This document shows positions 21,388-32,642 of a stretch of DNA of 64,000 nucleotides, one piece after another. The DNA comes from Saccharomycopsis malanga (taxonomy: Eukaryota; Ascomycota; Saccharomycetes; Ascoideales; Saccharomycopsidaceae), in the NCBI GenBank assembly GCA_004014935.1, contig CP025325.1:682001-746000 (forward strand). The letters are read 5' to 3'. Position numbers and translations under genes: made by a program. How positions within the stretch are numbered: position 1 is the stretch's first letter; every line of letters starts with the position of its first letter. The notes under the pieces were generated by a model. That model was not told the origin of the DNA and searched no databases. It worked only from the letters and a program-made list of their open reading frames with translations.

Positions 21388-21565
21388 ATAGTGCTTAATG
21401 AGATGCCCAAAAGGGGTAAGGTTTTTAGACAGGTGTGTAGACTCGTAAAGATAACAAAACAATAGGAAATGTCAATGCCGACTAATAAGTCTAGCCAATC
21501 AGTAAGTGAAACAAGGACAGCACCTGTAGACAGGGCAAATATAGAATAAGGGGATTGAAATTTGT
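21388..21565 (+). repeat. Dispersed repeat family D
   Basis: Contains GTGTAGACTCGTAAAGATAA and AATAAGTCTAGCCAATCAG, shared with the 40.5 kb copy. Non-coding. Confidence 0.6.
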
Positions 21566-21631
21566 ATTATATAACATAAACCCTTACTGTTCAATCTATA
21601 ATGTTCAAAATGCGCTCCTACTATGAGTATG

Positions 21632-21846
21632 GATAATAAATAATATCATACATTTCGAGTGAGCCTTGGTAAGACTCAATCATGTCCTGTTGATCAAAAT
21701 CCGATTATAGTCGGTCCTATTTCAAACAGTTACATTTGCCTGTTCAGCCTCGTACAAAAGGGTTCGTGTTGGGAATCAAAACCTTGGGTTTACTAGGTTT
21801 TTTTTTTTTTTTTTTTTGCTCTCCTAGAGCCATCCGGCCCGGTGAC
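21632..21846 (-). repeat. SINE-A copy with expanded T tract in head
   Basis: Tail at the left, body with the GTTACATTTGCCTG block, and head with a run of about 20 T (plus strand) replacing the usual A-rich loop between the A and B boxes. It ends about 20 bp from the POL2 stop codon. Confidence 0.75.
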
Positions 21847-21867
21847 CAAACCTGAGCTTTACAGTAT

Positions 21868-24800
21868 TTATATAGCATCAATTGTATCCTTTAACAATCT
21901 CAAGTCGTAAAACTCGGCTATTTTGTCAAAGATTTGCAATTTTCTATACACTGATGTTTTATTGATTGCCCCAATGTAATTGCCCGAGCAGGAACAGAAC
22001 AGGGCCAATTCTCGGGTTTTGATTTTACCGCATTTTTCGCACTTGAGGTCCTGAATAACGAAAAGCGCAACTAGTTTTTCAAACTCCATGATAAGAGTTT
22101 CCTCCAAGGCAACTTTATTGAATGCCAGACGGCATTGGCTACAATTCCAGATGGTTTCTTCGTCATCTCTACAGACATCAATGTCTCTTATCAAGCCGCA
22201 GTTTTCGCAGGCAATTTCAGGGATTTTCAACGAAACGCTCGGATTCCGGAACACAGACTCGTCGCTGAACTCCCTGACATCGAGGTATTTGAGCAATTCT
22301 CTTCTGAGGACTCGCGATTCCAAATTACGCTGTTTCGACAAGGCAAAGACCGCACACAAGCTTTTCACCAATTCCAACGTGGGGTTTCCAAACTTGAGCC
22401 ATGAGCCTGGCAATTTAGGAAACATGTACTCTTCGCTGTACGCCGCAGTGAGAATCACACTGTTCTGCTTGGCATAAAGTTTCTTTATGCGTTTTTTCAA
22501 CGGGTTCCAGACCGCAGCCAAGTTTGACGGAATATCAACCTTATCGTTTATGCTTTTGTCCGGTGTGTCAGCATTGTCTATCAACAGCTGAGTACTGCTG
22601 TTTTGTAAGGAATGGTTTTTCTCTGTGATCAATGCATCTACAAACAATGCTACCCAGTCTAGGAATTCGGTTTGGTAAATTGGTGGCAAGAATTTGGCCA
22701 TTTGCCAGTTTGAGTACGAAACCAAATCCTGTTGCTCGGCCTCCGTGACCGATGAACACGCCATGCCAGCATGGTTATACTCATCCATCCATACGAGAAT
22801 GTTCCAATACCGTACAATTTGAAGATCCAAGTAGTTGAACAAAGGCTTTGCTCGGACGGCCTTGAGGATGTATTGTGAGTAGGCGTACGAGTTTTCAATG
22901 GTTGCTTTGCTGGTCTTGAGAAGGATCTTGTTACGGTTGCTGAAAACTACGGAGGAGCCCATTTTCTTGAACTCATTGATGACTTGCAAAAGCGCCTTTT
23001 TCGTCAAGTTGTGGACATGGTACTGCAAGCTTGGGTCGTACAAATACGACCCTTTTCTCTGCATCCATTGGACAAAATTGTTCACCATCAAGTCTGCGTA
23101 GTCCGACAGTGCGACCGCGTCGTCCCACCAGTCTTTCACCATTGCCCTTAGGACCGCAAGACAGTGTGAGCTGAACGTGTCCGCTGAAAACTCGGCCAGC
23201 AGGGCTGTTCCGCCAGACAATTCCGCATCAGCCAAGTCAGAGCCCTCGGCCTCGTTGATCAACGCTGATGTGAGCACCGTGTTTATCGTCAAGTTTTGTA
23301 CAGAAATCTCCAAAACTACGTTTTCATAGCAGTCTGGATTGTTAATGTTAGGAAACGCCAACGATTCGCTGATCGGAACAAGTTTCTGGTTTTCCCGACC
23401 GCCCATGTCCGGATTGGTATTGCACGACCACCAAAGAACTGTGTTGGCCTTCTTGAGCCGCCGCGCGTACTCGACATCAATGAGATATCCAATATTGTGC
23501 AACTGCAAGTTGCAAATAGGGATGTTGCTATAGCGAGCCAATTCTAGCAAGTCGTTCATCCACGCGCCCAAGGAGAAGTAGAAGATGAAAACAGTTTTCA
23601 CCAACTCGTCTTGCCATTTGAGAGCTGGCAAGGACATGTCGCGATACGATAAAGTGACCACTGGGAAGTCCAAGACCGACTTGATTGTTTTCACCAATCT
23701 TTCGGAGAAGGGCGACTGCAACGCGAGGATTGATGTGTTGCCTTTTTCTTCGTATGTTGCCGCGAGACGAGAATTGAGCCGCTTGTTGAGCGCCGCGAGA
23801 CTGGTAAAGTACTGGAGATCCACGACAATGTCCTCTTGATAATTGACAAGCCGGGAATGTTTGGATATGCCCGACTTGTTGCTTTGATAAAGAGAAGAGT
23901 AGATGTTTTCGAATTTTGACGGGAAGTCCAGAGCCTTTTCCGATGGTTTCAAAATGTATATGGAAACCATGGAATCCCAAGATCTGAACAAGGTGTATAT
24001 TTCATACTGGTTGGAAATAACATGCGACAAATACACAATGTCCACGCCGTTGAAGCTTTTCAAGTAACTTGTGTGTTCCACCGTGGAAATATGGGCGGAG
24101 TCAAACCCGTGTTGCAATCCTTTGTACAATCCGCCCAATTCCTTGGACGTGAACTGCACGCAGGAACCCAATTCCATGATAGCCCGTTGTTCCGCAGTGA
24201 TTTGCGACTCGTAGACATTGGCAGCTTGTAATATGGAGCCTGGCTTGTGCACGTTTTCATTGTAGACAATTTCGTCCATTGTGGCTTTGTAAACTGGTAA
24301 TGTGTTTCTAGGAATTATGGCGTTGGTTGGTTCAATGCGAATGGTTGATTGTTTGGTTGATTTTGTCTTGATGTCATTGTCAGTAAGACAATCAGGAAAT
24401 GTCAAAAAAACAGTTTTGGATATTTTGATTTTGATTTCTTGGATTTTCCCATTGATTAAAACTTTTGCTTTCACTTGCCCAGGATCCAATCCTGACGAGT
24501 AACTGATAACCTGCCAGTTTGTGGAGTTTATATAGTTTCTGGTTTGGTTCTGCAACATTTTCACTGCTGTGGCAGAAGAGTAATTGCCAAAGATTTGCTT
24601 GTTTGTGAGTTTCTTCTCATCATTCTGTCTCCACACTCGTTTGTTATACTTTAGCCAGCCAACGTAATCTACAGAAGGGTCTGGGCAAACGGTGGAAAGA
24701 AGATCTGTGTGTTTTAGCGATTTCAACTTACGTTTCACCAGACTGAACTTTGCCGTTGGCGGTTTAGAAGTCTTACTATGATTATCAGCCAAATCTTCCA

Positions 24801-27800
24801 TGTCTTTGATGACCAACTTGTCGGTTTTCGCAAAGAAACTGGTAAGTTTAGACTGGGCAACCTTGTTTTCCGCCATTTTCTTCAAGATCCACGGCGGCAA
24901 CTGCACCTTTTCACAAGGGTTCTTCTGGATTTGCAAGTAGGCAGGAATGCTGATGATTTTCAACACAACAGAGGCAAGCCGTTCGAGATAATAATCCCAG
25001 TCGATGATGTTACGTGGATCAAAGTTGTCCAATGTGTTGTCCTTGAGCCATTTGCGAAGATAAATACGTTTCTGGACAAGGTCCGCGGAGAAAATGGCGA
25101 TTGGAATGGCTCGTTCGGCAATTGGAGCGCCTCGGGGTTTGTTAGAAATCACAAACTGTGCTGTAATGCCCTTGTCACCAGAGGCGTCAATCCCAAGAAA
25201 CTCAACCAACCGGCGTACCGTTGTGATGGACGTGCTTTTCATGCCGTTATACTGAGCAATGGATTTGCTCATGCTCTTACGTTCTCCAATGAGATTTATC
25301 AAATCCTCATCTTGGATATTCTTTCCTTTACTGAACAAAATGTCCAACCACTTGTTGGCTACCGAGGCCACTGTATCATAACAGTTTTCTAAGGAGTTGC
25401 CCTCCAAAAACGCAGGGAACATGTCATTCTGCATATTCTTAACAATTTGCAACTCGCCCCGACGTTTCAACTCAAATCCTTTCAACTCCGCCAACGAACC
25501 GTCATGGTTAAACACCGCATACCGCTTTTTGATGCCTCGGCCCTCCTCCTTGGACGTCGGAAGAATCATTGCCTTGTAAGGCCCGTCCAACTCAAAGAAA
25601 ATAGAGTTTTCCGACCGTACTTTGTACGCACCGTCAACCAATTCTTGATACTGATGGTTTGTGAACTTTTGGTGAACCAAATGGTTAAGCATTGAACACA
25701 AATAAGACACCGAAAGAACCGACCCGTCTGTCGTCTTGAGCTGGTATTCGTCCGGAAACGAACTCGGTATAATACACCAAATACCGTCCGTATCCAATTC
25801 CAAGGGCCTTCCAAAGCGTTCAATCACACTTCGCGCCGTCTGGATAATCGTCGCCCCCGTTAAACACGTAATCCCGGCCATCTCCATAGAGTACCACCGG
25901 GACCCCTTACGCATCACATACCCGTAGAAGGAGTTCAAGATAACCTTGTGCGCGAGCTGAAGCGAATCGTACGTAATGACCATCTTCTTGGCCTCTTCTT
26001 GAGCATGCGGATCCAGCATCGATGCCGCCTTCCGCTTCCATTTCTTCGCCAACCCTTTGTATGTGTACCGCCGGTCTCGAAAACTACGCACTGTGTCGAT
26101 ATAAAACGGGTTTTCCCTTTGGCAAACCACTGCTTCCTTTGTGACTGTCTCGGAGGTCTTTATACGGTGGTACACTTTTCGGGAATAATCGCTAACACGT
26201 TTCTTGAGCTGTGCAACCTGTTCCGAGTACCGGAGCTCGTCAAAACGGCGTGTCCCGAAGGTCTCGTTCTGTAATGTCCGCTTGATCATGCTGTACTCGT
26301 CCGTTTTGGCAGGATAAAACTCACCCCGCCACGCCCAGGCAAGCAGTCGGTCGCATGTCTTTCCCGGTCTATTGAAATCACACGCCGCACAATCCTCCTC
26401 GGACTTCATTGAGTCCGGCTGCAACCGGTTGGAAATCATAATGTTCGGATACATGGACGCTACATCTACATGATAAATGAGCGGCAACTCTGTCCGGTCG
26501 GGCGTTTTTTTCAACTCTCGTAATGCGGCCTGGATCTGACCAACAACTTGGTCAACATTAAGCACTTCAGAAAGCAGCTTGCCGGATTCTACCGTTACAA
26601 AGAACTCGACCACATGCCGCACTCCGGCTAATAACTCGTCAACGGCTGATGGATCAATATGAAATGCGCTTTCCAAGTCGCTACGGAACACTCCGGCCTC
26701 AAGCGATTCAACATGGCCGCCCACATAAGTCTCTGCCTCGACCAAATGACCGTTGTAGAACCGTTCCAAGGGTTCCGTGTGCTTGTTCGGAAGCACAATG
26801 CCGTGCTCATAGGCCTGAACCATCAACAACATCTCGCACAAGGTCCCTGTGCCTTTACGGAGCACCTCGTCCGGGTTGAGCGGGATGATTGTTGCTAGCG
26901 AGAAGATGAATGGATGCACATACTTGTAGTAAAGATAATAGGTGGCCACGGCATCCGAAACAGAGTACTCGGCTAACACCTGTGGCCGTTCGATGGCATA
27001 AGGCGTCATCAATTCCGGGTCCAATTCTAACGGGTTGTAACCCAATTTGACGGTGGTCACGGCTTTCAAACCTTGAGAGCCTTGAGGCAAGTACGAGTCA
27101 CGTTTTACCCAGCGGAAGCAATCCATATGAGCACAATAGGATGACTTGTACTCGTCTTCGCTGTCTTTCATGAATCCAATCTCATCGTACATTGAAATGC
27201 CGTGGAAACTTGCTCTGGTCTCTACAAACGGCCAATCGAAGAAATCACCGTTGAATGTCACAATTACAGTAGGTCTGACCTCGCAGATATGCTCGAAAAA
27301 CCGTTTGATCAATGCGGCCTCGTTTGCAGCATTGTGAACGGCAAAATTGCCTGGATACTCGGGCCGAGGCGTGTACTCAAAGTCCTCAATGTCAGTGCTG
27401 ATGATGTCACGGTTAGTGATCAAGTAACCGTCGCCATCAATCATGTAGGATATCATCATGATCTGGTCCACTGCAGCATCAGGGAATTTCAACGGGGCTT
27501 TGCTGGTTTCAATATCAAACGCCATCACCACAGGATCCGCAGGCACAACTACATCCAACTCACTAAATACAACGCCCGACGCTCCGGCAGCCACACTGTA
27601 CCATTTTCCGACCCGGAGATTCCGGTCTATTGCGACCCGTACATGGTACGGAACATCATATTCCTTCATGTCGTCTATACACTCCAAAGCGTCCACGTCT
27701 CGTGACCGGCCCTCGGTGTAGCTTGCGTTCACCGCCGCATACACATCTCTGGCATCTTTCTGTTTCTGATTCTCCTCGATAACCGGCACAAGAAAACGGC

Positions 27801-28335
27801 GGGCCGTAAGCATGTCCGTTAAGTTGTGAAACGAAAGCTTTATCAAACTCCGCTTTAAACCGACCAAATGGTTAGGAAGCGCCAAATCTTCCTTCTCCAC
27901 CCTGCTAAATTTCTTCACCACTCCTTCCAAATGCTTCTTGAGTGTATCTTCCACCTCCATATCACTGCTATTACGGCATACAAGATAGAAATACGGATCA
28001 TATTGCACAGTGGTCTTGAAACTGCCTCCTTCTTCGTCTAGAAAATAGAAATCACATGCCGCAAGCCCATTTGCAACTTCACTACTAGTTAGTAATGTGG
28101 GATGGAAATTGATCAACCAGCCTACTTTCTTTGGGCCAGCTTCATATCTCTCAAAGCCCATCGTACAATCTATTTCATCCACCTTCTTGGCGGCCTCTAG
28201 TTTACTCATACTATCTATGCCGCTCAATATACGCCGCCCATTGTACGCTGTTTTGCTTTGATTATTACCAAACTTGTTATAATTTGGCGGGTTCTTTACA
28301 AACCTCGCCGACGTCGATCCTTTAAACCTGCTCAT
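21868..28335 (-). CDS. POL2: POL2, DNA polymerase epsilon catalytic subunit
   Basis: A 2155-residue family B polymerase (2222 in S. cerevisiae). The proofreading exonuclease starts at about residue 273 (FDIETSKAP) with TFNGDFFDWPF further on. Polymerase motif A (DVASMYPNIM) is at about 625 and motif C (ELDTDGIW) at about 848. The non-catalytic second polymerase lobe covers roughly 1400-1950. The C-terminus has two zinc modules (CENCG...CSQC at about 2040 and CEKCG...CSCSG at about 2110) that bind Dpb2 and the CMG helicase. All catalytic acidic motifs are present. It synthesises the leading strand and takes part in the S-phase checkpoint. The upstream region carries two MCB sites, as known for replication genes under MBF control. 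Confidence 0.97.
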   Translation of the reverse strand: MSRFKGSTSARFVKNPPNYNKFGNNQSKTAYNGRRILSGIDSMSKLEAAKKVDEIDCTMGFERYEAGPKKVGWLINFHPTLLTSSEVANGLAACDFYFLDEEGGSFKTTVQYDPYFYLVCRNSSDMEVEDTLKKHLEGVVKKFSRVEKEDLALPNHLVGLKRSLIKLSFHNLTDMLTARRFLVPVIEENQKQKDARDVYAAVNASYTEGRSRDVDALECIDDMKEYDVPYHVRVAIDRNLRVGKWYSVAAGASGVVFSELDVVVPADPVVMAFDIETSKAPLKFPDAAVDQIMMISYMIDGDGYLITNRDIISTDIEDFEYTPRPEYPGNFAVHNAANEAALIKRFFEHICEVRPTVIVTFNGDFFDWPFVETRASFHGISMYDEIGFMKDSEDEYKSSYCAHMDCFRWVKRDSYLPQGSQGLKAVTTVKLGYNPLELDPELMTPYAIERPQVLAEYSVSDAVATYYLYYKYVHPFIFSLATIIPLNPDEVLRKGTGTLCEMLLMVQAYEHGIVLPNKHTEPLERFYNGHLVEAETYVGGHVESLEAGVFRSDLESAFHIDPSAVDELLAGVRHVVEFFVTVESGKLLSEVLNVDQVVGQIQAALRELKKTPDRTELPLIYHVDVASMYPNIMISNRLQPDSMKSEEDCAACDFNRPGKTCDRLLAWAWRGEFYPAKTDEYSMIKRTLQNETFGTRRFDELRYSEQVAQLKKRVSDYSRKVYHRIKTSETVTKEAVVCQRENPFYIDTVRSFRDRRYTYKGLAKKWKRKAASMLDPHAQEEAKKMVITYDSLQLAHKVILNSFYGYVMRKGSRWYSMEMAGITCLTGATIIQTARSVIERFGRPLELDTDGIWCIIPSSFPDEYQLKTTDGSVLSVSYLCSMLNHLVHQKFTNHQYQELVDGAYKVRSENSIFFELDGPYKAMILPTSKEEGRGIKKRYAVFNHDGSLAELKGFELKRRGELQIVKNMQNDMFPAFLEGNSLENCYDTVASVANKWLDILFSKGKNIQDEDLINLIGERKSMSKSIAQYNGMKSTSITTVRRLVEFLGIDASGDKGITAQFVISNKPRGAPIAERAIPIAIFSADLVQKRIYLRKWLKDNTLDNFDPRNIIDWDYYLERLASVVLKIISIPAYLQIQKNPCEKVQLPPWILKKMAENKVAQSKLTSFFAKTDKLVIKDMEDLADNHSKTSKPPTAKFSLVKRKLKSLKHTDLLSTVCPDPSVDYVGWLKYNKRVWRQNDEKKLTNKQIFGNYSSATAVKMLQNQTRNYINSTNWQVISYSSGLDPGQVKAKVLINGKIQEIKIKISKTVFLTFPDCLTDNDIKTKSTKQSTIRIEPTNAIIPRNTLPVYKATMDEIVYNENVHKPGSILQAANVYESQITAEQRAIMELGSCVQFTSKELGGLYKGLQHGFDSAHISTVEHTSYLKSFNGVDIVYLSHVISNQYEIYTLFRSWDSMVSIYILKPSEKALDFPSKFENIYSSLYQSNKSGISKHSRLVNYQEDIVVDLQYFTSLAALNKRLNSRLAATYEEKGNTSILALQSPFSERLVKTIKSVLDFPVVTLSYRDMSLPALKWQDELVKTVFIFYFSLGAWMNDLLELARYSNIPICNLQLHNIGYLIDVEYARRLKKANTVLWWSCNTNPDMGGRENQKLVPISESLAFPNINNPDCYENVVLEISVQNLTINTVLTSALINEAEGSDLADAELSGGTALLAEFSADTFSSHCLAVLRAMVKDWWDDAVALSDYADLMVNNFVQWMQRKGSYLYDPSLQYHVHNLTKKALLQVINEFKKMGSSVVFSNRNKILLKTSKATIENSYAYSQYILKAVRAKPLFNYLDLQIVRYWNILVWMDEYNHAGMACSSVTEAEQQDLVSYSNWQMAKFLPPIYQTEFLDWVALFVDALITEKNHSLQNSSTQLLIDNADTPDKSINDKVDIPSNLAAVWNPLKKRIKKLYAKQNSVILTAAYSEEYMFPKLPGSWLKFGNPTLELVKSLCAVFALSKQRNLESRVLRRELLKYLDVREFSDESVFRNPSVSLKIPEIACENCGLIRDIDVCRDDEETIWNCSQCRLAFNKVALEETLIMEFEKLVALFVIQDLKCEKCGKIKTRELALFCSCSGNYIGAINKTSVYRKLQIFDKIAEFYDLRLLKDTIDAI

Positions 28336-28393
28336 TGTATGTTATGTTGTTTTATAAATTAGTATTCAAAGCTTCAAGTTTTTTATAGATGAG

Positions 28394-28560
28394 TAACTTA
28401 GGCGCCTTATCAATAATATTCAATAATCTTGAGCGCTTTACAAAAAATAACAATAACTTGAGCGCCTTATTAATGAATAACTTTAAGCGCCTTATAAATA
28501 ATATCGGTAACTTAAGCGCCTTATTAACAATATCAACTTAAGCGCCTTATAAATAATATT
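28394..28560. promoter_or_regulatory. Six tandem AAGCGCCTTAT units upstream of POL2
   Basis: GCGCCTTAT (once GCGCTTTA) recurs six times at 24-31 bp spacing, usually as ACTTAAGCGCCTTATAAATA. The array starts about 60 bp upstream of the POL2 ATG. It is either a minisatellite or a cluster of factor sites; the sequence alone does not decide. Confidence 0.6.
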
Positions 28561-28767
28561 CAATAATCTCAATCCAGCAACTGTCAAACCACCCAACAGC
28601 TTCTAACAACCGCTAGCAACCTCTTACGCTTTCTGTCTTTCTACCGCTCTGAACAGCTATCAAACCTTTAGCAATTGCCAACACATAAACACTATTTACT
28701 CAATAATACCAATAATGAAAACAACTTTTCTCATCTACTGCAATTTTTCTCCCATTTCTGAAAAATT

Positions 28768-28783
28768 ACGCGTCATAACGCGT
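28768..28783. promoter_or_regulatory. Two MCB sites (ACGCGT) upstream of POL2
   Basis: ACGCGT occurs at 28768-28773 and 28778-28783, exactly 10 bp apart, about 435-450 bp upstream of POL2. MCB sites bind MBF and drive G1/S transcription of DNA replication genes in yeasts. Confidence 0.7.
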
Positions 28784-28958
28784 CGTTTCTCCTAATCGGG
28801 AAATGCATACAGGGTAATCGTAAATATACTTGACGGATACCGGACCGGAAAACCGGTTCGGTACTCCGGTAGCCATGTCAAGGAATGCTTTAAACAGTAC
28901 TGTATTATCTATTTACTGGTGAAAACAAGCCTCAAAACTCCTAAGGTTTTCACTCTTG

Positions 28959-29138
28959 GTCGCTGGGCCGGTTGTCTCGGTGGCTAGTGTTCTCTTAGAA
29001 GAGAAAAAAGACCTAAAGAGGCTCAAGTGATCAACAGGACATTGTGCGGTTTTATCAAATCCCTTTAAACATGTCGCGTATATACAAAACTAATATCTGT
29101 GCTCTAAATATAATAATACATTATTATTCTTATTATTA
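28959..29138 (+). repeat. SINE-A copy
   Basis: Head (CGCTGGGCCGGTTGTCTCGG), A-rich loop (GAGAAAAAAGACCTAAAGAG), a shortened body with CATGTCGCGTATATACAAAA and an (ATT)n tail. The B box region is missing. Confidence 0.75.
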
Positions 29139-29467
29139 GCCATTGTGAAGCATTATCGTTTATACCTAAAACATTTAACCCATACCTAGGTATTGGCTGT
29201 AACTGCCCTTGCGCCCACTTAAATTAATTTTTAGGTATTGGGGCAAGGGTTGACCGGTACATGTAACGATCAAAAGGTACTTGGGTAGCTTACTCACCCA
29301 GTTCACAGGCCATAGACAAATCAATTCAAGGCGTAATATCTCTCATAAATTACCCAATAACCCTTTCGTTCCTGCTTCTACACTTGGCTATAAAATGGCA
29401 TAATAGCTGCCAAAATATACCCTCGAAAAGTAAAGATATTCTGTCTTTTTAACAAAAATACGCCTAT

Positions 29468-30230
29468 ATGCCTTACTGTTGTCCAGTGGCCAAGTTGGTT
29501 GGGCCATCATGCGCCACGCAAAACAAGTGTGGCGTTCCTCACTTTGGTGTTTGGGACTCGATTCCCGCTCTTGTCGGTTTACCGTAGCCATCCAAAGTTT
29601 TCTTGAATTAATATAGTGCTACACAGGTTACTATAATTTTGAAACACGTACAGTATAGTTTTAAAAATTTTTGCTATATTATAGTACTATTACAAATATA
29701 GAATATCAAAGTTTCGCAGAAATTTCTGATAAAACAAAAAATTGGCAATTTTTCCAAAAAGATGATATTTCTAAATCATATTCTAGAGTCTTTTTAGCAA
29801 ACAAAATCATACAAAAGTTACACTTTTACAGTCTTCACATTCTACAGTTTTATACCATATACTCTGTTTCGAGATTTGGCTTTTGTATAATAGTTAATAG
29901 TGAAAAAGTATCATTTTGTTGAAAATAACGCATAATTTGTTGATAATCGTCTTTTCCACCTTTCGTAGATATTCTCTTTATTCTTTAACTTTATTGCATA
30001 ACTTTCTATTGCTTTAAAGTCTATTTATGCTCCCTTCAAGATTTGAATGAGGTTTAAAGTAACACGTATCTCAAAAGCTAAGAAAAGGTATGATTTATTA
30101 TAAGTTCTCAGAGGTAATCATAATTGATAATAATTATGATATATTTCTACTTTCGGTAAGGCGTAATGTGCTTGTTAATAAGCTTTATACCTTGGTTCAG
30201 GTAAGACTGTTTTGAATAAACTGGGGCTGT
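29468..30230 (+). repeat. SINE-B copy 2, longest copy
   Basis: Same head as copy 1. The 3' part missing in copy 1 is kept here: GTATCATTTTGTTGAAAATA and on. The beginning of this 3' part matches copies 3 and 4, which shows that copy 1 suffered a deletion and not that copy 2 gained an insertion. Confidence 0.65.
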
Positions 30231-30659
30231 TTTTTTTGTTTTTTTTTGGCATAGTTTTTAATAGCCACTGGGACGTTTGGCTCATATACAAGTTATTGAC
30301 AATTATACAGAGCATATTTGCTGGTCTTATCTTACAATCCCTAAATGAATTTTACCCTAATGCTTCAGTTTACCAATGATAATGTTTAGGCTTGAATGAG
30401 TACTTAACTGACAATTTTTACCTGCTATAAAACTATTTCATTAGAATTCTAATAATAAATTAAATCTAATTTACTGTTTATTTTCTCTAGATAAAAGCAA
30501 ACAAGTATAATAGTTGTAACTTGAAGTGATGGTATATTCAAAAAAATTTATACCTTTACAGGCACTAATCAACCCAAGAAAGCACTGTAAAACTACCATG
30601 TAAGCACCATGTAAGCACCATGCATCGCTCATGTACCTTCTCATGCAAGGCCTTTGAAG

Positions 30660-30728
30660 CTTGAAAAAATCCCCAATTTTACCAAGGGGTTAATCAGGCG
30701 ATTTCGGGGATTTTTGCCAATTTTCAAG
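30660..30728 (+). repeat. Fold-back element copy 2
   Basis: Identical to copy 1 over 69 bp, including the CTTGAAAA/TTTTCAAG ends. It is part of block B copy 2. Confidence 0.75.
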
Positions 30729-31495
30729 AAAACCACGTGACATGAAATGTACTGTCTTGCATCAACATGTATCTCTGTTGCAATGTGAATACTTGTCTAT
30801 GCATTCTTGCATTCCAATCTTTCGTCTTTCAATTAAACGCCATAAAACTTAACTGTCAAATAGAAAAAACAAAAAACAAATGACTTTTCAATCATCAACT
30901 TTATAACTCGTGGAATGGTTATTTTGTAACGTGGCAGCCGAATCTATAGCTTCCCGTATGGCTATATATATGTAAGTAAACTGTACATATCACGAGACCC
31001 AGCTAATCATAGAGCCCATTGAAATGGTATATTATAATTATGAGCACTGCATTTACAAAACGATTCCTTTGATATGAAATAATATGCAAGCTCCTGTTGA
31101 CGAATGCGAGTATCATAGGAGCTCATCGCCTTACCCGGCGGGAATGCGGCTGCAGAATTATTTACATAGTTCCTCATTTGGAAATTTATAAATATACACA
31201 AAAGTCCATGTTACACAAAAAGAACCTCACTTGAGGTGTCACGTGATGACGTAAGGATCACATTTTTGTGCATAATCTGCCATAATCTGCCATATTCTGC
31301 CATAATCTGCCATATACTGGCATAATATTGCCTGACATTGCATATGTAATAATCAGATGATTGTCGCATATGTCTGAATCACACCATTATGCCATACATT
31401 CACATAATAGTACCTTACATTGCATATGCGTCTATCACACCATTCTGGCAGACTCTCACAGGTTGCATGGCATAGCATTGCATAGCATAGCAGAG

Positions 31496-32505
31496 CATGC
31501 ATAACGCCCACAAAGACCCTTGCATAACGCCCACAAAACCACTTGCATAACGCCCACAAAGACCCTTGCATAACGCCCACAAAACCACTTGCATGACGCC
31601 CACAAAACCACGTACATGACGCCCACAAAGACACTTGCATGACGCCCACAAAGACCCTTGCATGAAGCCCACAAAACCACGTACATGACGCCCACAAAGA
31701 CCCTTGCATGACGCCCACAAAACCACGTACATGACGCCCACAAAGACCCTTGCATAACGCCCACAAAACCACGTACATGACGCCCACAAAACCACTTGCA
31801 TGACGCCCACAAAACCACTTGCATGACGCCCACAAAACCACTTGCATGACGCCCACAAAACCACGTACATGACGCCCACAAAACCACTTGCATGACGCCC
31901 ACAAAGACCCTTGCATAACGCCCACAAAACCACGTACATGACGCCCACAAAGACCCTTGCATGACGCCCACAAAACCACGTACATGACGCCCACAAAACC
32001 GCTTGCATGACGCCCACAAAGACCCTTGCATAACGCCCACAAAACCACTTGCATAACGCCCACAAAACCACGTACATGACGCCCACAAAACCGCTTGCAT
32101 GACGCCCACAAAGACCCTTGCATAACGCCCACAAAACCACTTGCATAACGCCCACAAAACCACGTACATGACGCCCACAAAGACACTTGCATGACGCCCA
32201 CAAAACCACGTACATGACGCCCACAAAGACACTTGCATGACGCCCACAAAACCACGTACATGACGCCCACAAAGACACTTGCATGACGCCCACAAAACCA
32301 CGTACATGACGCCCACAAAGACCCTTGCATGACGCCCACAAAGCCACTTGCATGACGCCCACAAAACCACGTACATGACGCCCACAAAGACACGTGCATG
32401 ACGCCCACAAAACCACGTACATGACGCCCACAAAGACCCTTGCATGACGCCCACAAAACCACGTACATGACGCCCACAAAACCACTTGCATGACGCCCAC
32501 AAATG
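31496..32505. repeat. 23 bp minisatellite, about 43 units
   Basis: Units are of the types ACGCCCACAAAACCACGTAC+ATG, ACGCCCACAAAACCACTTGC+ATG and ACGCCCACAAAGACCCTTGC+ATA. The array is GC-rich against an AT-rich background. Because 23 is not a multiple of 3 and the unit has no stop on the minus strand, all three minus frames stay open for about 370-400 codons; these are not genes. Confidence 0.95.
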
Positions 32506-32642
32506 CGCGTCGCTGCATGTACATGTGCCAATCACGTGCGCTGCATAGAGACGCAAGTGTCACACCATCGACGCAGGTATCATACCACACCCACATGGAG
32601 CTGCATATTTTTTCGCATGCAAATGTATGCATTCGCTTTTTT

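Larger units (their letters stand above)
29408..31490 (+). repeat. Block B copy 2 (segmental duplication)
   Basis: Nearly identical to 5388-7225, but with about 310 bp more in the SINE-B part, fewer 11 bp and 10 bp units, and a wholly different tandem array at the right end. The last shared sequence is CTCACAGGTTGCAT, after which the 23 bp array begins. Confidence 0.85.

Noticed and set aside
28838-28880. CCGG-rich cluster upstream of POL2 as a Zn2Cys6 target array
   Set aside because: Several CCGG and CGGTAC-type pieces, but no regular spacing or orientation; left as noise.
31353-32632. Three overlapping minus-strand reading frames of 366-405 codons
   Set aside because: They exist only because the 23 bp unit has no stop in any minus frame; no family similarity and no start context.
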